Source: Chloroflexota bacterium (GTDB lineage Bacteria > Chloroflexota > Ktedonobacteria > Ktedonobacterales > JADMIN01). From it: a DNA stretch of 64,000 nt. Below are positions 56,310 to 64,000 of the stretch, in pieces. Location of the stretch: contig JAJPKE010000007.1 of assembly GCA_021323855.1 (NCBI GenBank), forward strand, positions 53,370 through 117,369. Reading direction: 5' to 3'. The stretch's first letter is position 1; every line of letters starts with the position of its first letter. The translations under genes and the position numbers were made by a program. A model generated the notes under the pieces. That model saw only the letters and a list, made by a program, of their open reading frames with translations, ran no database searches and was not told where the DNA came from.

Positions 56310-57548
56310 TCAGGTGAGAGGCGGTTGTCCGGCATCAACGGGCGCTTCCACGCCAAGCGCTTGCGCCGTCGTCACGGGCACAAGCGCCGGACCGAAGACT
56401 TCGGGGAATTGCTGTGGATGTAACTCGCGCCATTCCCGCCAGGCGGTCGCCAGCAACACCTGGATCAATCCAGCCAGCGGCGCGGCGAAGATCGCGCCCC
56501 AGATACCAAAGAGATCGGCCCCCGCCACCAGCGCCATGATCGAAATAGCAGGATGCAACCCCACTGCTTTGCCCAAGACGCGCGGCGCCAGGATGTAGCC
56601 TTCCAGCACATGCACCACGACGAAATACGCCAGCACCAATAGTGCCAGCAGCCAGCTTTGTGTCGCCGCCACCAGGATGCAGACCACGCCGGAGGTGAGT
56701 GTGCCGACCGTGGGAATGAACTCCAGCGCGAAGGCCAATAGCCCTAGCAATATCGCATAGGGCACCTGCAAGAGGAACATGCCAAGCCCTACGAGTAGGC
56801 CAATCACGCTGGAGAGAAAAAGCTGGCCACGAATGTACCCCCCAATCACTCGCTGGATGGTGTTGATGAGGAAGGTCACACGCACGCGATAGCGAAGCGG
56901 CGCATTGGCGCGCATCCACTTCCCCGCACGCTCGCCGTCTGCCAGCAGATAAATGCTTAGCACCAGCACCAGCACAATGTCAATCAAGATATTCAGCGTG
57001 CCATTGAGAAACTGGCCGAGCAGCGGCACCGCACTCTGCGCCTGGCTGATGATCTGGTTGGTGAAACCGTTGATCTGTTGCTGCGAAATGCCGAGGGCGA
57101 GGAGATTCTTCACCAGTGGCGACGGTGCGCCACTCGGCCCGGAGGAGACGAAATCATGCACCTGGGTGGTGAGTGACGAAACCTCGGTAATTGCCGCCGA
57201 AACGACCAGATACCCCAACCCACCAAGCGCGCCCAGCACCAGGATATAGACAATGACAATGGCGAGGAATCGCGGCAGGAAGCGCGACAGGAATTTGGCC
57301 ACGGGATCGAGCGCGAAGGCGATGATACCACTGATAGCGAGCAGCAGTACGACGCGCATCACATGCGAAAGCACCCAGAGAATGATACCAATCAAGAATA
57401 CCCAGAGCAGCGGCGTCAAAATGGCGTCGCGGCGCACTGCCCATTCGCTCGCGGCGCTCGCATCGCGCGCTTCAGGTAGTGCTGCCGGCTGCGAGGCCAG
57501 CGAAGTTCCGCTCTGGCCGCTCGTGCGCGTTCCCGGTGAATCTGCCAT
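56310..57548 (-). CDS. AI-2E family transporter (PerM-like)
   Basis: 412 residues. An eight-helix permease of the AI-2E/UPF0118 family: helices at the start (LLWVFLIGIILWVL, VVLLLAISGIIAFAL), a soluble loop with SQQQINGF, then FALEFIPTVGTLTSGVVCIL and the family segment VHVLEGYILAPRVLGKAVGLHP. Members export small molecules or act as Na+/H+ antiporters; autoinducer transport is not shown here. AAAGG before ATG 57548 fixes the start. It follows the PLD-type synthase by 71 bases. Confidence 0.92.
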   Translation of the reverse strand: MADSPGTRTSGQSGTSLASQPAALPEARDASAASEWAVRRDAILTPLLWVFLIGIILWVLSHVMRVVLLLAISGIIAFALDPVAKFLSRFLPRFLAIVIVYILVLGALGGLGYLVVSAAITEVSSLTTQVHDFVSSGPSGAPSPLVKNLLALGISQQQINGFTNQIISQAQSAVPLLGQFLNGTLNILIDIVLVLVLSIYLLADGERAGKWMRANAPLRYRVRVTFLINTIQRVIGGYIRGQLFLSSVIGLLVGLGMFLLQVPYAILLGLLAFALEFIPTVGTLTSGVVCILVAATQSWLLALLVLAYFVVVHVLEGYILAPRVLGKAVGLHPAISIMALVAGADLFGIWGAIFAAPLAGLIQVLLATAWREWRELHPQQFPEVFGPALVPVTTAQALGVEAPVDAGQPPLT

Positions 57549-57619
57549 ACACTTCAGCCTTTCTTGTTTGCTTACACCATCTAGAGCGTGCTGATCGTGC
57601 CGAAAGCGCCAACCCGTAC

Positions 57620-58837
57620 TCATACCAGGAAGCGCAAGGGCTGGATGATCGTTTCGCCCAGTTTCGCATACCAGGGGCGCGCTTTCCAGAACTCGGGCGT
57701 AATCTCAAAGCTGTTGGTCTTGTCGCAGGCGAAGAGGTCTTCCATCTGCTGCGCTAGCCCGGCGCTATACACCTCGGCGTTGATCTCGTAATTGCCAACG
57801 GAACTGAGCCGGTCCAGGTTCGCGGTGCCGATAGTGGACCACTGGCCGTCAATCGTGCAGGTCTTGGCATGGATCATCGCTTTTTTGTAGCCATAGACGC
57901 TGATACCGGCGCGCAGACAGCGACCAAAATAGCCGCGCGCCAGCCAGTCAACAATCACATGATTGGAGGTCCACGGCACCAGCACCTCCACCCGCACGCC
58001 GCGTTTCGCCGCCGCTCGCAGGGCGTTGAAGAGATTGCGGTCGGGAACGAAATAGGCGTTGGTCAGCATGATACGCTTTTCCGCCCGTTCGATGGCTTTG
58101 ATATACATGTTGCGAATGGGAAACGAGAGGCGCACGGCGTCGGTGGTCCAGATTTCCACCTGAGAGTCGAAGTGACGCGGATAATGGCGCGTAATGGGAC
58201 TGGACCTGGGACCACGATGGTTCCAGAACGACGCGAACGAGAAGGCAAGGTCAGCCGCCGCCGGCCCACGGATACGCAGATGGGTGTCGCGCCAGTCAGT
58301 CGCGTAGAGGCTGCCAATGTTATAGCCGCCGATGAAGGCGATATGCCCATCTATGACGAGCAGTTTGCGATGATTGACCACATAGCGCCGTGGATCGAGA
58401 AGATGCCAGGGCCGGCGGATGCTATAGTATTTGAGCGTGTGGACGGATTTGGGAAAACGCTTGAAACGCCTGGGAACGACGAGATTGCCGAAGCCATCAT
58501 AGATGATATAGACGGCAACGCCCTGCTCAGCTTTCGCAATGAGATGCTTCTTGAAATCGCTGCCAACGGCATCGCCCTTGAAGATGAATGATTCGAGATA
58601 GATGCTTTCCTTCGCGTACTCGATGGCTGCGATCATGGCGTCATAGAGTTCGCGTCCGTGGCTATACACACGCACTCCATTATCGCTGACCTGTAGCTCA
58701 TCCAGACGCAAATAGGGAAACCCCTGGATGGGTTTACGCCGCTTGCGCAGTGTGGCTGAAATAATCAGTATCACTGCCGTCAGCACTGGCGCGGCAATGA
58801 TGACGAGCGCGACGGCAAGAATCAATGACCATGACAT
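57620..58837 (-). CDS. Phospholipase D-like cardiolipin synthase
   Basis: 405 residues. One N-terminal helix (LILAVALVIIAAPVLTAVIL), then two PLD domains each with an HKD motif: NHRKLLVIDG (about residue 170) and IHAKTCTIDG (about 345). The family joins two phosphatidylglycerols or uses CDP-diacylglycerol to make cardiolipin. GAGGG precedes the ATG. It is probably co-transcribed with the AI-2E-type permease gene. Confidence 0.92.
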   Translation of the reverse strand: MSWSLILAVALVIIAAPVLTAVILIISATLRKRRKPIQGFPYLRLDELQVSDNGVRVYSHGRELYDAMIAAIEYAKESIYLESFIFKGDAVGSDFKKHLIAKAEQGVAVYIIYDGFGNLVVPRRFKRFPKSVHTLKYYSIRRPWHLLDPRRYVVNHRKLLVIDGHIAFIGGYNIGSLYATDWRDTHLRIRGPAAADLAFSFASFWNHRGPRSSPITRHYPRHFDSQVEIWTTDAVRLSFPIRNMYIKAIERAEKRIMLTNAYFVPDRNLFNALRAAAKRGVRVEVLVPWTSNHVIVDWLARGYFGRCLRAGISVYGYKKAMIHAKTCTIDGQWSTIGTANLDRLSSVGNYEINAEVYSAGLAQQMEDLFACDKTNSFEITPEFWKARPWYAKLGETIIQPLRFLV

Positions 58838-59061
58838 ACTGCCCTCTGTCTCTGCATATTCCTCTAAGGACGTTTTCTCGTCCCGCCTCTTTTACCTGGC
58901 AAAAGCGTGGCGACGGCCCCTGCGAGGTAGCGCAAACAAGCAACTTCCGCGCCAACTTACACAATACGCCCGGCAACTTTTTTGGCAATAGGGAAAACTG
59001 CTTGCAATGGGGATGGGGTGAGTCGAGGCGAGGATGTTCGGAAGCGTGATACATCAGTACA

Positions 59062-59346
59062 TCAGTGGTTGACTGGCTCGATCAGTCGTTTGAGGCACAG
59101 ATGCGCAGCGGTGACATGGAGCGTAAGACCGAGATTGACCAGCTTCGAGGTGATGCGCCCGCGATAGAAGAGGCTCTCGAACGCGGCGGATTCATCAGCC
59201 TGCCAGCCATCTTGCGCGCGCCGTTGCAGTTCGGCGCGGATGAGGGGGTCGGCAAGCGCGGCGGCGTGGCGCACATACGCGCCTTTGGCGGGCACGCGCA
59301 GGTCCAGAGGAATAATAACATCGTCGTATTCCCAGCGCGCGTCCAT
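59062..59346 (-). CDS. Hypothetical protein
   Basis: 94 residues from ATG 59346 (GGAGG 11 bases upstream); the frame is open to 59460, but that would overlap the divergent methyltransferase. The sequence MDARWEYDDVIIPLDLRVPA begins a soluble alpha/beta-looking protein ending LCLKRLIEPVNH. No family is recognised. The balanced composition and good start site support a real gene. Confidence 0.6.
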   Translation of the reverse strand: MDARWEYDDVIIPLDLRVPAKGAYVRHAAALADPLIRAELQRRAQDGWQADESAAFESLFYRGRITSKLVNLGLTLHVTAAHLCLKRLIEPVNH

Positions 59347-59453
59347 TGGCAGTGTGCCCTCCACACTCGTGGTGCCGTGATTTGCAGTATATAGCATGAG
59401 GCTGAGAAGCTGAACAGGCCCAGGTTTTGCTGTTCCAGTTGCAAGTTGCAAGA

Positions 59454-60302
59454 ATGTCACACTCTCACACTATGCCACCAACAGGAGTGAAAGCAGCAAA
59501 GCCAATGGCTATCGAAGAGGTGTATCGCCACCCGGAAGACTATGACCTGGAGATGGCAGCGCATGGCATGGACGATTTGCCCTTCTGGCTGAACCTGCTG
59601 GCGCGCGAACATCCACGGCGCGTGTTGGAGGTTGGCTGTGGCACGGGACGGCTCACCATTCCGCTGGCGCGCGCTGGCAGTGGTCAGGGCTTCCATGTGA
59701 CGGGGATGGATGCCGAGGGCGCGATGCTCCGGCGTGCCAGAGAACGCGCGCAATGTGAACCCGACACGGTGCGCACGGCGTTACGCCTGCTGCCGGGCGA
59801 CGTGCGTGAGCTGAGATTACATGAGCGTTTCGATGTGATTGTGCTGCCGTTCGGCGTGGCGCATCACCTGCTGACGCTGGAGGAGCAACTGGCAGCGTGG
59901 CGCGCGCTACACGAGCATCTGGCACCAGGTGGTTTGCTGGCGGTAGAGGTGAACGCGCCCAATCTCGCTCTGCTGGCGCAGGCTGCGGACGACGGGACGC
60001 CACGCACGACCGATCTCGATGTGTGGGATGCGGCGCATACGCGACATCTGGTGCGGAGCGTCTCAACGACCTATTGCCCTGCTACTCAGCAGGCATTGCT
60101 GGCGTTCTCGTATCAGGTTTGCACGGCGGAGGGCCAGTGCCACTCGTATGACTCCCAGTTTGCCATGCACGTCTATTTCCCGCAGGAGTTCGGGTTGCTC
60201 TTCACCACCACCGGCTTCACGCTGGAACGGCTCATCGGCTCCTACGACGACAAGCCGTTTGATGCGCGCTCGCCGGTGATGATTGCGCTGGCGCGCGCCT
60301 AG
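59454..60302 (+). CDS. Class I SAM-dependent methyltransferase
   Basis: 282 residues. Rossmann-fold methyltransferase with motif I VLEVGCGTGRLTIPLA, acidic VTGMDAEGAML and the post-I segment FDVIVLPFGVAHHLL. The C-terminal half has a beta-rich insertion. The substrate is unknown. ATG 59454 is a best guess; ATG 59472 and 59504 are alternatives, and none has a convincing ribosome site. It is divergent from the hypothetical gene at 59.1-59.3 kb. Confidence 0.87.
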   Translation: MSHSHTMPPTGVKAAKPMAIEEVYRHPEDYDLEMAAHGMDDLPFWLNLLAREHPRRVLEVGCGTGRLTIPLARAGSGQGFHVTGMDAEGAMLRRARERAQCEPDTVRTALRLLPGDVRELRLHERFDVIVLPFGVAHHLLTLEEQLAAWRALHEHLAPGGLLAVEVNAPNLALLAQAADDGTPRTTDLDVWDAAHTRHLVRSVSTTYCPATQQALLAFSYQVCTAEGQCHSYDSQFAMHVYFPQEFGLLFTTTGFTLERLIGSYDDKPFDARSPVMIALARA

Positions 60303-60334
60303 CGCTCCTTCCCGTCAACGCCGGACGCCGGACG

Positions 60335-60637
60335 TCAGAAGGAGAGATCGGCGTCGCTGGCGGGCGAAGCGGATGATGAGGAAGAGGATATGGGCGGGGC
60401 CTCATACCGGCTATCCTGCAACTCATCTTTCCTGAGATTGAGGTGAATGCCATCCAGATCAGTATAATCTACTGCGCCCAATGGCAGGAAGATCCCTTTG
60501 GTGATGAAAACCCCCTTGAGGACTGCCAGATATCCCTCCTGAGCGTTCCATGTATCGAGCGTGCCGATCAATTCGCCAGTGGCATCATAAATATCCGCAC
60601 CGGCTGGCAGACCGTTGGGATCAGTGCGATTCTGCAT
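60335..60637 (-). CDS. PRC-barrel/DUF2171-like small protein
   Basis: 100 residues. The core GADIYDATGELIGTLDTWNA to LPLGAVDYTDLDGIHLNLRK has the beta-barrel pattern of DUF2171/PRC-barrel stress-type proteins (DxxGxxIGxVD, then a paired barrel edge). The C-terminus is a run of Ser. AAGGTGAG precedes the ATG. It may respond to envelope or redox stress in relatives; the role here is unknown. Confidence 0.8.
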   Translation of the reverse strand: MQNRTDPNGLPAGADIYDATGELIGTLDTWNAQEGYLAVLKGVFITKGIFLPLGAVDYTDLDGIHLNLRKDELQDSRYEAPPISSSSSSASPASDADLSF

Positions 60638-60735
60638 GACTCACCTTCCCCTTCATCTTCATCCTCGCTTATCCTCATGTATCCTTATTCATGCCGTTTC
60701 GTCTCCTAGACTCCTGGAGAGAAACAGCGGTTCGC

Positions 60736-60981
60736 TTATAGTTGCGAACGATCAGACCGATGATCGCTCGCCGCGATGACATCCAGCAGGAAGCGCACGA
60801 TACAGGCGATACCAACCACGATGGCAACGACAATCGCAATGCCAGCCACTGAAGAGAATGGCGGGTATCCCTCTTTGCTGGTAATCAGCGGCGGCAGAGC
60901 AAGCGCTCCTAGAAGTAATACGACGCCGACGATGAGAATCCACCAGCGGATTTGTTTTTCTTGTGGTGTCGTCTGTAGCAT
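60736..60981 (-). CDS. Small two-TM membrane protein
   Basis: 81 residues: a polar start, helix WWILIVGVVLLLGALALPPL, a loop with TSKEGYPPFSS, and a second helix AGIAIVVAIVVGIACIVRFL. No family is assigned. AAGGGGAGG six bases before ATG 60981 gives a clear start; the longer frame to 61041 lacks this. Confidence 0.7.
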   Translation of the reverse strand: MLQTTPQEKQIRWWILIVGVVLLLGALALPPLITSKEGYPPFSSVAGIAIVVAIVVGIACIVRFLLDVIAASDHRSDRSQL

Positions 60982-61081
60982 ACAACGCCTCCCCTTCTGT
61001 AATTCCTCAAACCAAAAACACAACGTAACGATGCCCCACAACCAGCGCGAGGTGTACGCATACGTATCGTACTTATCGTAC

Positions 61082-62128
61082 TTAGCGCGCGCTCATAGCC
61101 GGTTGGCGCAGCTTTGGCAACACCTGCTCGCCGTAGAAGCGGATGACTTTCTGCTGGTCCGCCTGGGGCGAGTGAACCAGAATATGCGTCGCGCCACCCT
61201 CGATGAGCTTTTGCAACGCCTGCACATGCGTCTCCGGATCGTTGCTCACTGGCCAGTCACCATAGGACTGCTCCAGTGGAATATCGCGCTCCGCGCGCTG
61301 CTGGATGCTTAGCGGATTGGGATCGCCAACATACAGGTCCCAGGACTTCGGCTGGAAGCGCCACAAAGGAGCGTACTTTTCCGCCTCCGCCTTATCGCCG
61401 ACGATCACCATTTGCTCCACCAGCACCGGCATCGTCCGCGCATCTTTGCCGGCGGCCCTGGCGCCTTCCGCGAAGGCATTGCGCAGTTCTTGCTGCGTGG
61501 CGCGTTTGGAGTCGGTAATCAGCCCATCGCCCTTTTCGCCAGCCAGCCGCATGCTCTTGGGGCCGCTGGCGGCGATATAAATAGGAATCGGCTGCGTGGG
61601 GGTGTCATAGAGCCGCGCCTGTGTCGTCTGGTAATAGCGTCCGTGGTAATCCAGCCGCTCACCGGACCAGAGTTCGCGTATTAAATCCACCGCCTCCGCC
61701 AGCCGCGCCGACCGCTCTGCATAGTCGCCCCACTGGCCAGTTGCCGCCATTTCATTGACAGCCTCACCTGCGCCAAGTCCCAGAAAGACGCGCCCTGGAT
61801 AGAGAACACCGAGCGAAGCGAACGCCTGCGCCACGATGCTGGGATGGTAACGGAACGTGGGACATGTCACCATCGTCCCCATCCCCAGGCGCTGCGTCTG
61901 TTGCCCCAGCGCCGCCAATGTCATCCAGGTAAAACAGGCGTGCCCTTCATTGTCCTGCCAGGGCTGGAAGTGATCGCTGCTGGAAATCATATCGAAGCCA
62001 GCCGCTTCCGCTGCTGCTCCGAGACGAATAAGTTCCGGCGCAGGAAATTGTTCATGCGAAAGGACAAAGCCAATCTGCGCCCGCTGTGCGTTCCCGGTTG
62101 CCTTCTGAGCCGCAGATGTCGTACTCAT
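61082..62128 (-). CDS. F420-dependent LLM-class oxidoreductase
   Basis: 348 residues. TIM-barrel luciferase-like enzyme of the F420-dependent glucose-6-phosphate dehydrogenase-like subgroup: IGFVLSHEQFPAPELIRLGA, SSSDHFQPWQDNEGHACFTW, GVLYPGRVFLGLGAGEAVNE. It oxidises or reduces an unknown substrate with coenzyme F420. Together with the DDN-type protein at 6.6-7.1 kb this implies that the organism makes or imports F420. Confidence 0.92.
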   Translation of the reverse strand: MSTTSAAQKATGNAQRAQIGFVLSHEQFPAPELIRLGAAAEAAGFDMISSSDHFQPWQDNEGHACFTWMTLAALGQQTQRLGMGTMVTCPTFRYHPSIVAQAFASLGVLYPGRVFLGLGAGEAVNEMAATGQWGDYAERSARLAEAVDLIRELWSGERLDYHGRYYQTTQARLYDTPTQPIPIYIAASGPKSMRLAGEKGDGLITDSKRATQQELRNAFAEGARAAGKDARTMPVLVEQMVIVGDKAEAEKYAPLWRFQPKSWDLYVGDPNPLSIQQRAERDIPLEQSYGDWPVSNDPETHVQALQKLIEGGATHILVHSPQADQQKVIRFYGEQVLPKLRQPAMSAR

Positions 62129-62495
62129 ATCGTTCGCCTCCCATTGCGCTCCCTATTGTTCCTGATTGCTCTTGATTGCTCTTGCCAAACTATCCGAGCC
62201 ATCCACTGCATGCTGTTACTGGCATGTTGCTCTACGCTCTTCATCAGGAAGAACATGAGCCTCCTTGCGTCGCCCCAGCGCCTTTTCCATGCGCCAACTG
62301 TTCCTCTTTTAAGCTCTTTCTATAAGCTCTTTATCTTGGCTTTTCACCTCCTTTCTTCTTCATCGCTCATTCCCTGCAGGTCATCCCTTACCACAATCAA
62401 TTCCTATACTCCTTTAATCCTTTTTCTGTCCTCACGTCTATCGGGCGTTCCTTCTCCTTACCAACATCCCGCTCCTTCTTCGCCAGGTCTTTCTC
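62129..62495. other. Pyrimidine-rich spacer
   Basis: About 370 bases upstream of the F420 enzyme and downstream of the SRPBCC gene. The plus strand is strongly C/T-rich. Two AGAGCAATCA direct repeats (minus sense, near 62164-62185) lie about 40-60 bases before the F420 gene and could be a regulator site. No gene is seen. Confidence 0.5.
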
Positions 62496-63128
62496 TTACG
62501 GCTGATCCATCGTGCGATTCTGGGCGTCGGTGGTCTCGCCACGCGCCGCCGCGCTCCCCTCGTGGAACAGATAGTTAGATGACATGGGATCGAGCGCGCC
62601 CGCTGGCGCGTGTTCGACCATGCGCGCAAAATTGTCCAGGTCTTCCTGGAGCGCGCGCTCAAAGCGTTTGCCGGTGCCCAGCGCCTCGCCAGCGTCACCA
62701 ATGATGCCGCCGGGCGGGTTATAGGTGATCGTCACATCCACCTGCGTTTGGTTCGGCCCGTGCGGCGTGAATGTCACCACACCTGCATTTTCCAGGCCAT
62801 CCGTCGAGGTCCAGCCGATGCGCCTGTTTGGTTGCCAGCCCGTATTGGTGGCGTCCCATTCATGGCGTCCGGCGATTTCAGCAACCCAGTGGCTGCGCAT
62901 ATCATCATAGTAGGTCACTTCTTTAACGAAGCGCATGAACTTGGGGAAGTCGTTGAAATGCGAAAACATCGCATATACCTGCTCCACAGGAGCATTGACG
63001 ACAACCGAAGCTCGATGGTCTGCCATAGCAATCCTCGCTTTCACTCGTTCTGTCTCGTCGCCAGATAAGAAGATATCGTGAGGTTCTGTGTCTGCGGCGC
63101 GCTCCGGCGGTATCGCATCCTGCCTCAT
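62496..63128 (-). CDS. SRPBCC-family protein (polyketide cyclase/START-like)
   Basis: 210 residues. After a disordered acidic start of about 40 residues the START/Bet v1-like fold begins (HRASVVVNAPVEQVYAMFSH, FNDFPKFMRFVKEV), with the typical helix-grip end GKRFERALQEDLDNFARMVE. It binds hydrophobic ligands in a cavity; the ligand is unknown. AAGGAG four bases before ATG 63128 decides the start. Confidence 0.88.
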   Translation of the reverse strand: MRQDAIPPERAADTEPHDIFLSGDETERVKARIAMADHRASVVVNAPVEQVYAMFSHFNDFPKFMRFVKEVTYYDDMRSHWVAEIAGRHEWDATNTGWQPNRRIGWTSTDGLENAGVVTFTPHGPNQTQVDVTITYNPPGGIIGDAGEALGTGKRFERALQEDLDNFARMVEHAPAGALDPMSSNYLFHEGSAAARGETTDAQNRTMDQP

Positions 63129-63560
63129 CGTTCTCCTTATCCTTTTCCTACACAAGTCTTGTTTCTACGTGGTTCTGCTCCATCCAACACCATCGTTGGA
63201 CGGACATCGTGCATACCCTGCACATGGCGTGCCACAATGCAGAACCAAGATCGCCGCCTTCCCGCCAGTACCATTGTACCAATCTGCTTTATCTGAGCAA
63301 TTTATAGATCTCGCCATCTCACGTCGCCAACCTGGTATGAGTTTTGCTAACAGTTTGTGCAATTCGCAGCCATATCGTGCCGCGACGCATGTGGTAGTGC
63401 CTGCTCGTGATTCCTGGAACATCGCCCACAACTGACGAGCCAGAGCAGCGACTTTCCGGGCAAACGCCCGCAATTGCGTGACCGGATAGGTATGTTATGG
63501 TGGTTGAAGACGCCTGAGAACGGCTGAGAATACTGAAGTAGATGGAAAGGATATGAGGTC
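63129..63560. other. Divergent spacer before the PAS gene
   Basis: About 430 bases. A possible promoter for the PAS gene is TTGCGT (63474-63479) and TATGGT (63496-63501) with 16-bp spacing. A short minus frame here lacks protein character and was left out. Confidence 0.5.
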
Positions 63561-64000
63561 ATGCCGGAGATTGCTGCTGCATCTACGACGACAACCGCTG
63601 CATCTTCACGGACGGAGAGGAGGCAAGAGCCGCTCGACGCCAATATCATCATCGCCAATGCGCCGGACCCCGTCTTCGTGTCGGACCTTCAGGGGCAGAT
63701 TTTACAGGCAAACGATGCGGTCTACGAGCTATTAGGCTTCCGCACCGACGAGGTGTTGGAGCAATCGCTCTCCCGCTTCATCAGCCCCGAAGAAACCCGC
63801 GAATTCATGGCGGCGCTGGATGAAGTCATTGAAAAAGGCGTCACGCGCAACGTCGTCCTTAATCCAAAGAGCGCCTCCGGTGAGATCATCCCCACCAGCC
63901 TGAATGCCTCGGCGCTGCGCGACGCCGATGGCAAGGTGATTGGCGCCATCGGCATCCTGCGTGACATGCGCGAACTGGACAAGGCACGCGCCTACGCCGA
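63561..64000 (+). CDS. PAS-domain sensor protein, 3' end outside window
   Basis: 147 residues visible. A disordered Thr/Ala start, then a PAS domain (about 25-140): NAPDPVFVSDLQGQILQAND, LLGFRTDEVLEQSLSRFISP, and the closing AIGILRDMRELDKARA. The connector after the PAS domain suggests a histidine kinase or other transducer follows outside the window. The ATG at 63561 has a GAGG just upstream. No membrane segment is seen so far. Confidence 0.85.
   Translation, partial: MPEIAAASTTTTAASSRTERRQEPLDANIIIANAPDPVFVSDLQGQILQANDAVYELLGFRTDEVLEQSLSRFISPEETREFMAALDEVIEKGVTRNVVLNPKSASGEIIPTSLNASALRDADGKVIGAIGILRDMRELDKARAYA

Noticed and set aside
61844..62578. 244-codon plus-strand frame
   Set aside because: Covers the antisense of two clear genes and the pyrimidine-rich spacer; Leu/Ser/Pro-rich because of the C/T bias.
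63165..63473. 102-codon minus-strand frame
   Set aside because: No start signal and random-looking composition in a divergent promoter region.

Overview
The window comes from a GC-rich bacterial chromosome, and the gene content points to Chloroflexota, most likely a Ktedonobacteria-like lineage. This taxonomic call is inference. It rests on the short EF-Ts, the F420-type enzymes, the TPR and Roadblock/LC7 gene pair, the DUF5654-type membrane protein, the PIG-V-like glycosyltransferase and the many dispersed palindromic repeats of the kind seen in that phylum. I see no rRNA, tRNA, transposase, integrase, phage gene or CRISPR array.

Layout. 0-3 kb (minus): valS, cut by the window edge, behind a sigma-70-type promoter and a valine T-box leader. 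3-15 kb: a PIG-V-like mannosyltransferase, an unrecognised membrane/coiled-coil protein, a DUF5654/deazaflavin reductase pair, a zinc-type dehydrogenase lacking one zinc-ligand Cys, a two-domain rhodanese, a methyltransferase and a 1,011-residue AAA/TPR/LuxR regulator. 14.6-20.4 kb (minus): the conserved translation/envelope cluster rpsB-tsf-pyrH-frr-uppS-cdsA. 20.5-25.5 kb: DinB, small membrane proteins, DedA and a CtpE-like P-type ATPase. 25.5-31.7 kb: a tandem palindromic repeat array, a 1,362-residue double hybrid histidine kinase with its response regulator, and a molybdopterin sulfite-oxidase-family enzyme. 31.9-36.1 kb: exported proteins (Asp-box propeller, Leu/Ile/Val-type binding lipoprotein, unknown lipoprotein) and a repeat-rich gap. 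36.4-42.5 kb: rpsT, two 14-TM drug exporters, a HEPN/MNT pair and an MshA-like glycosyltransferase. 43-46.3 kb: TPR/Pro-Gln scaffold, Roadblock protein and ndk. 46.5-52 kb: a three-gene operon of two small helical proteins and a 1,623-residue pseudo-ATPase/ATPase fusion. 52-64 kb: TfoX, CPBP protease, CHAP hydrolase with a structured leader, AI-2E-type permease with a phospholipase-D-type synthase, methyltransferase, F420-dependent LLM oxidoreductase, SRPBCC protein and the start of a PAS sensor.

The most interesting signals are: (1) the operon at 46.5-52 kb, where two small proteins precede a P-type ATPase fused to a degenerate ATPase half; (2) a palindromic repeat family in which the arms change but stay complementary around a central GA, arranged as about 42-bp tandem units, with repeats supplying stop codons to both flanking genes; (3) the T-box leader on valS; (4) a long hairpin-rich leader before a TTG-started CHAP hydrolase; (5) a scaffold/Roadblock pair whose second gene takes its ribosome binding site from a dispersed repeat.
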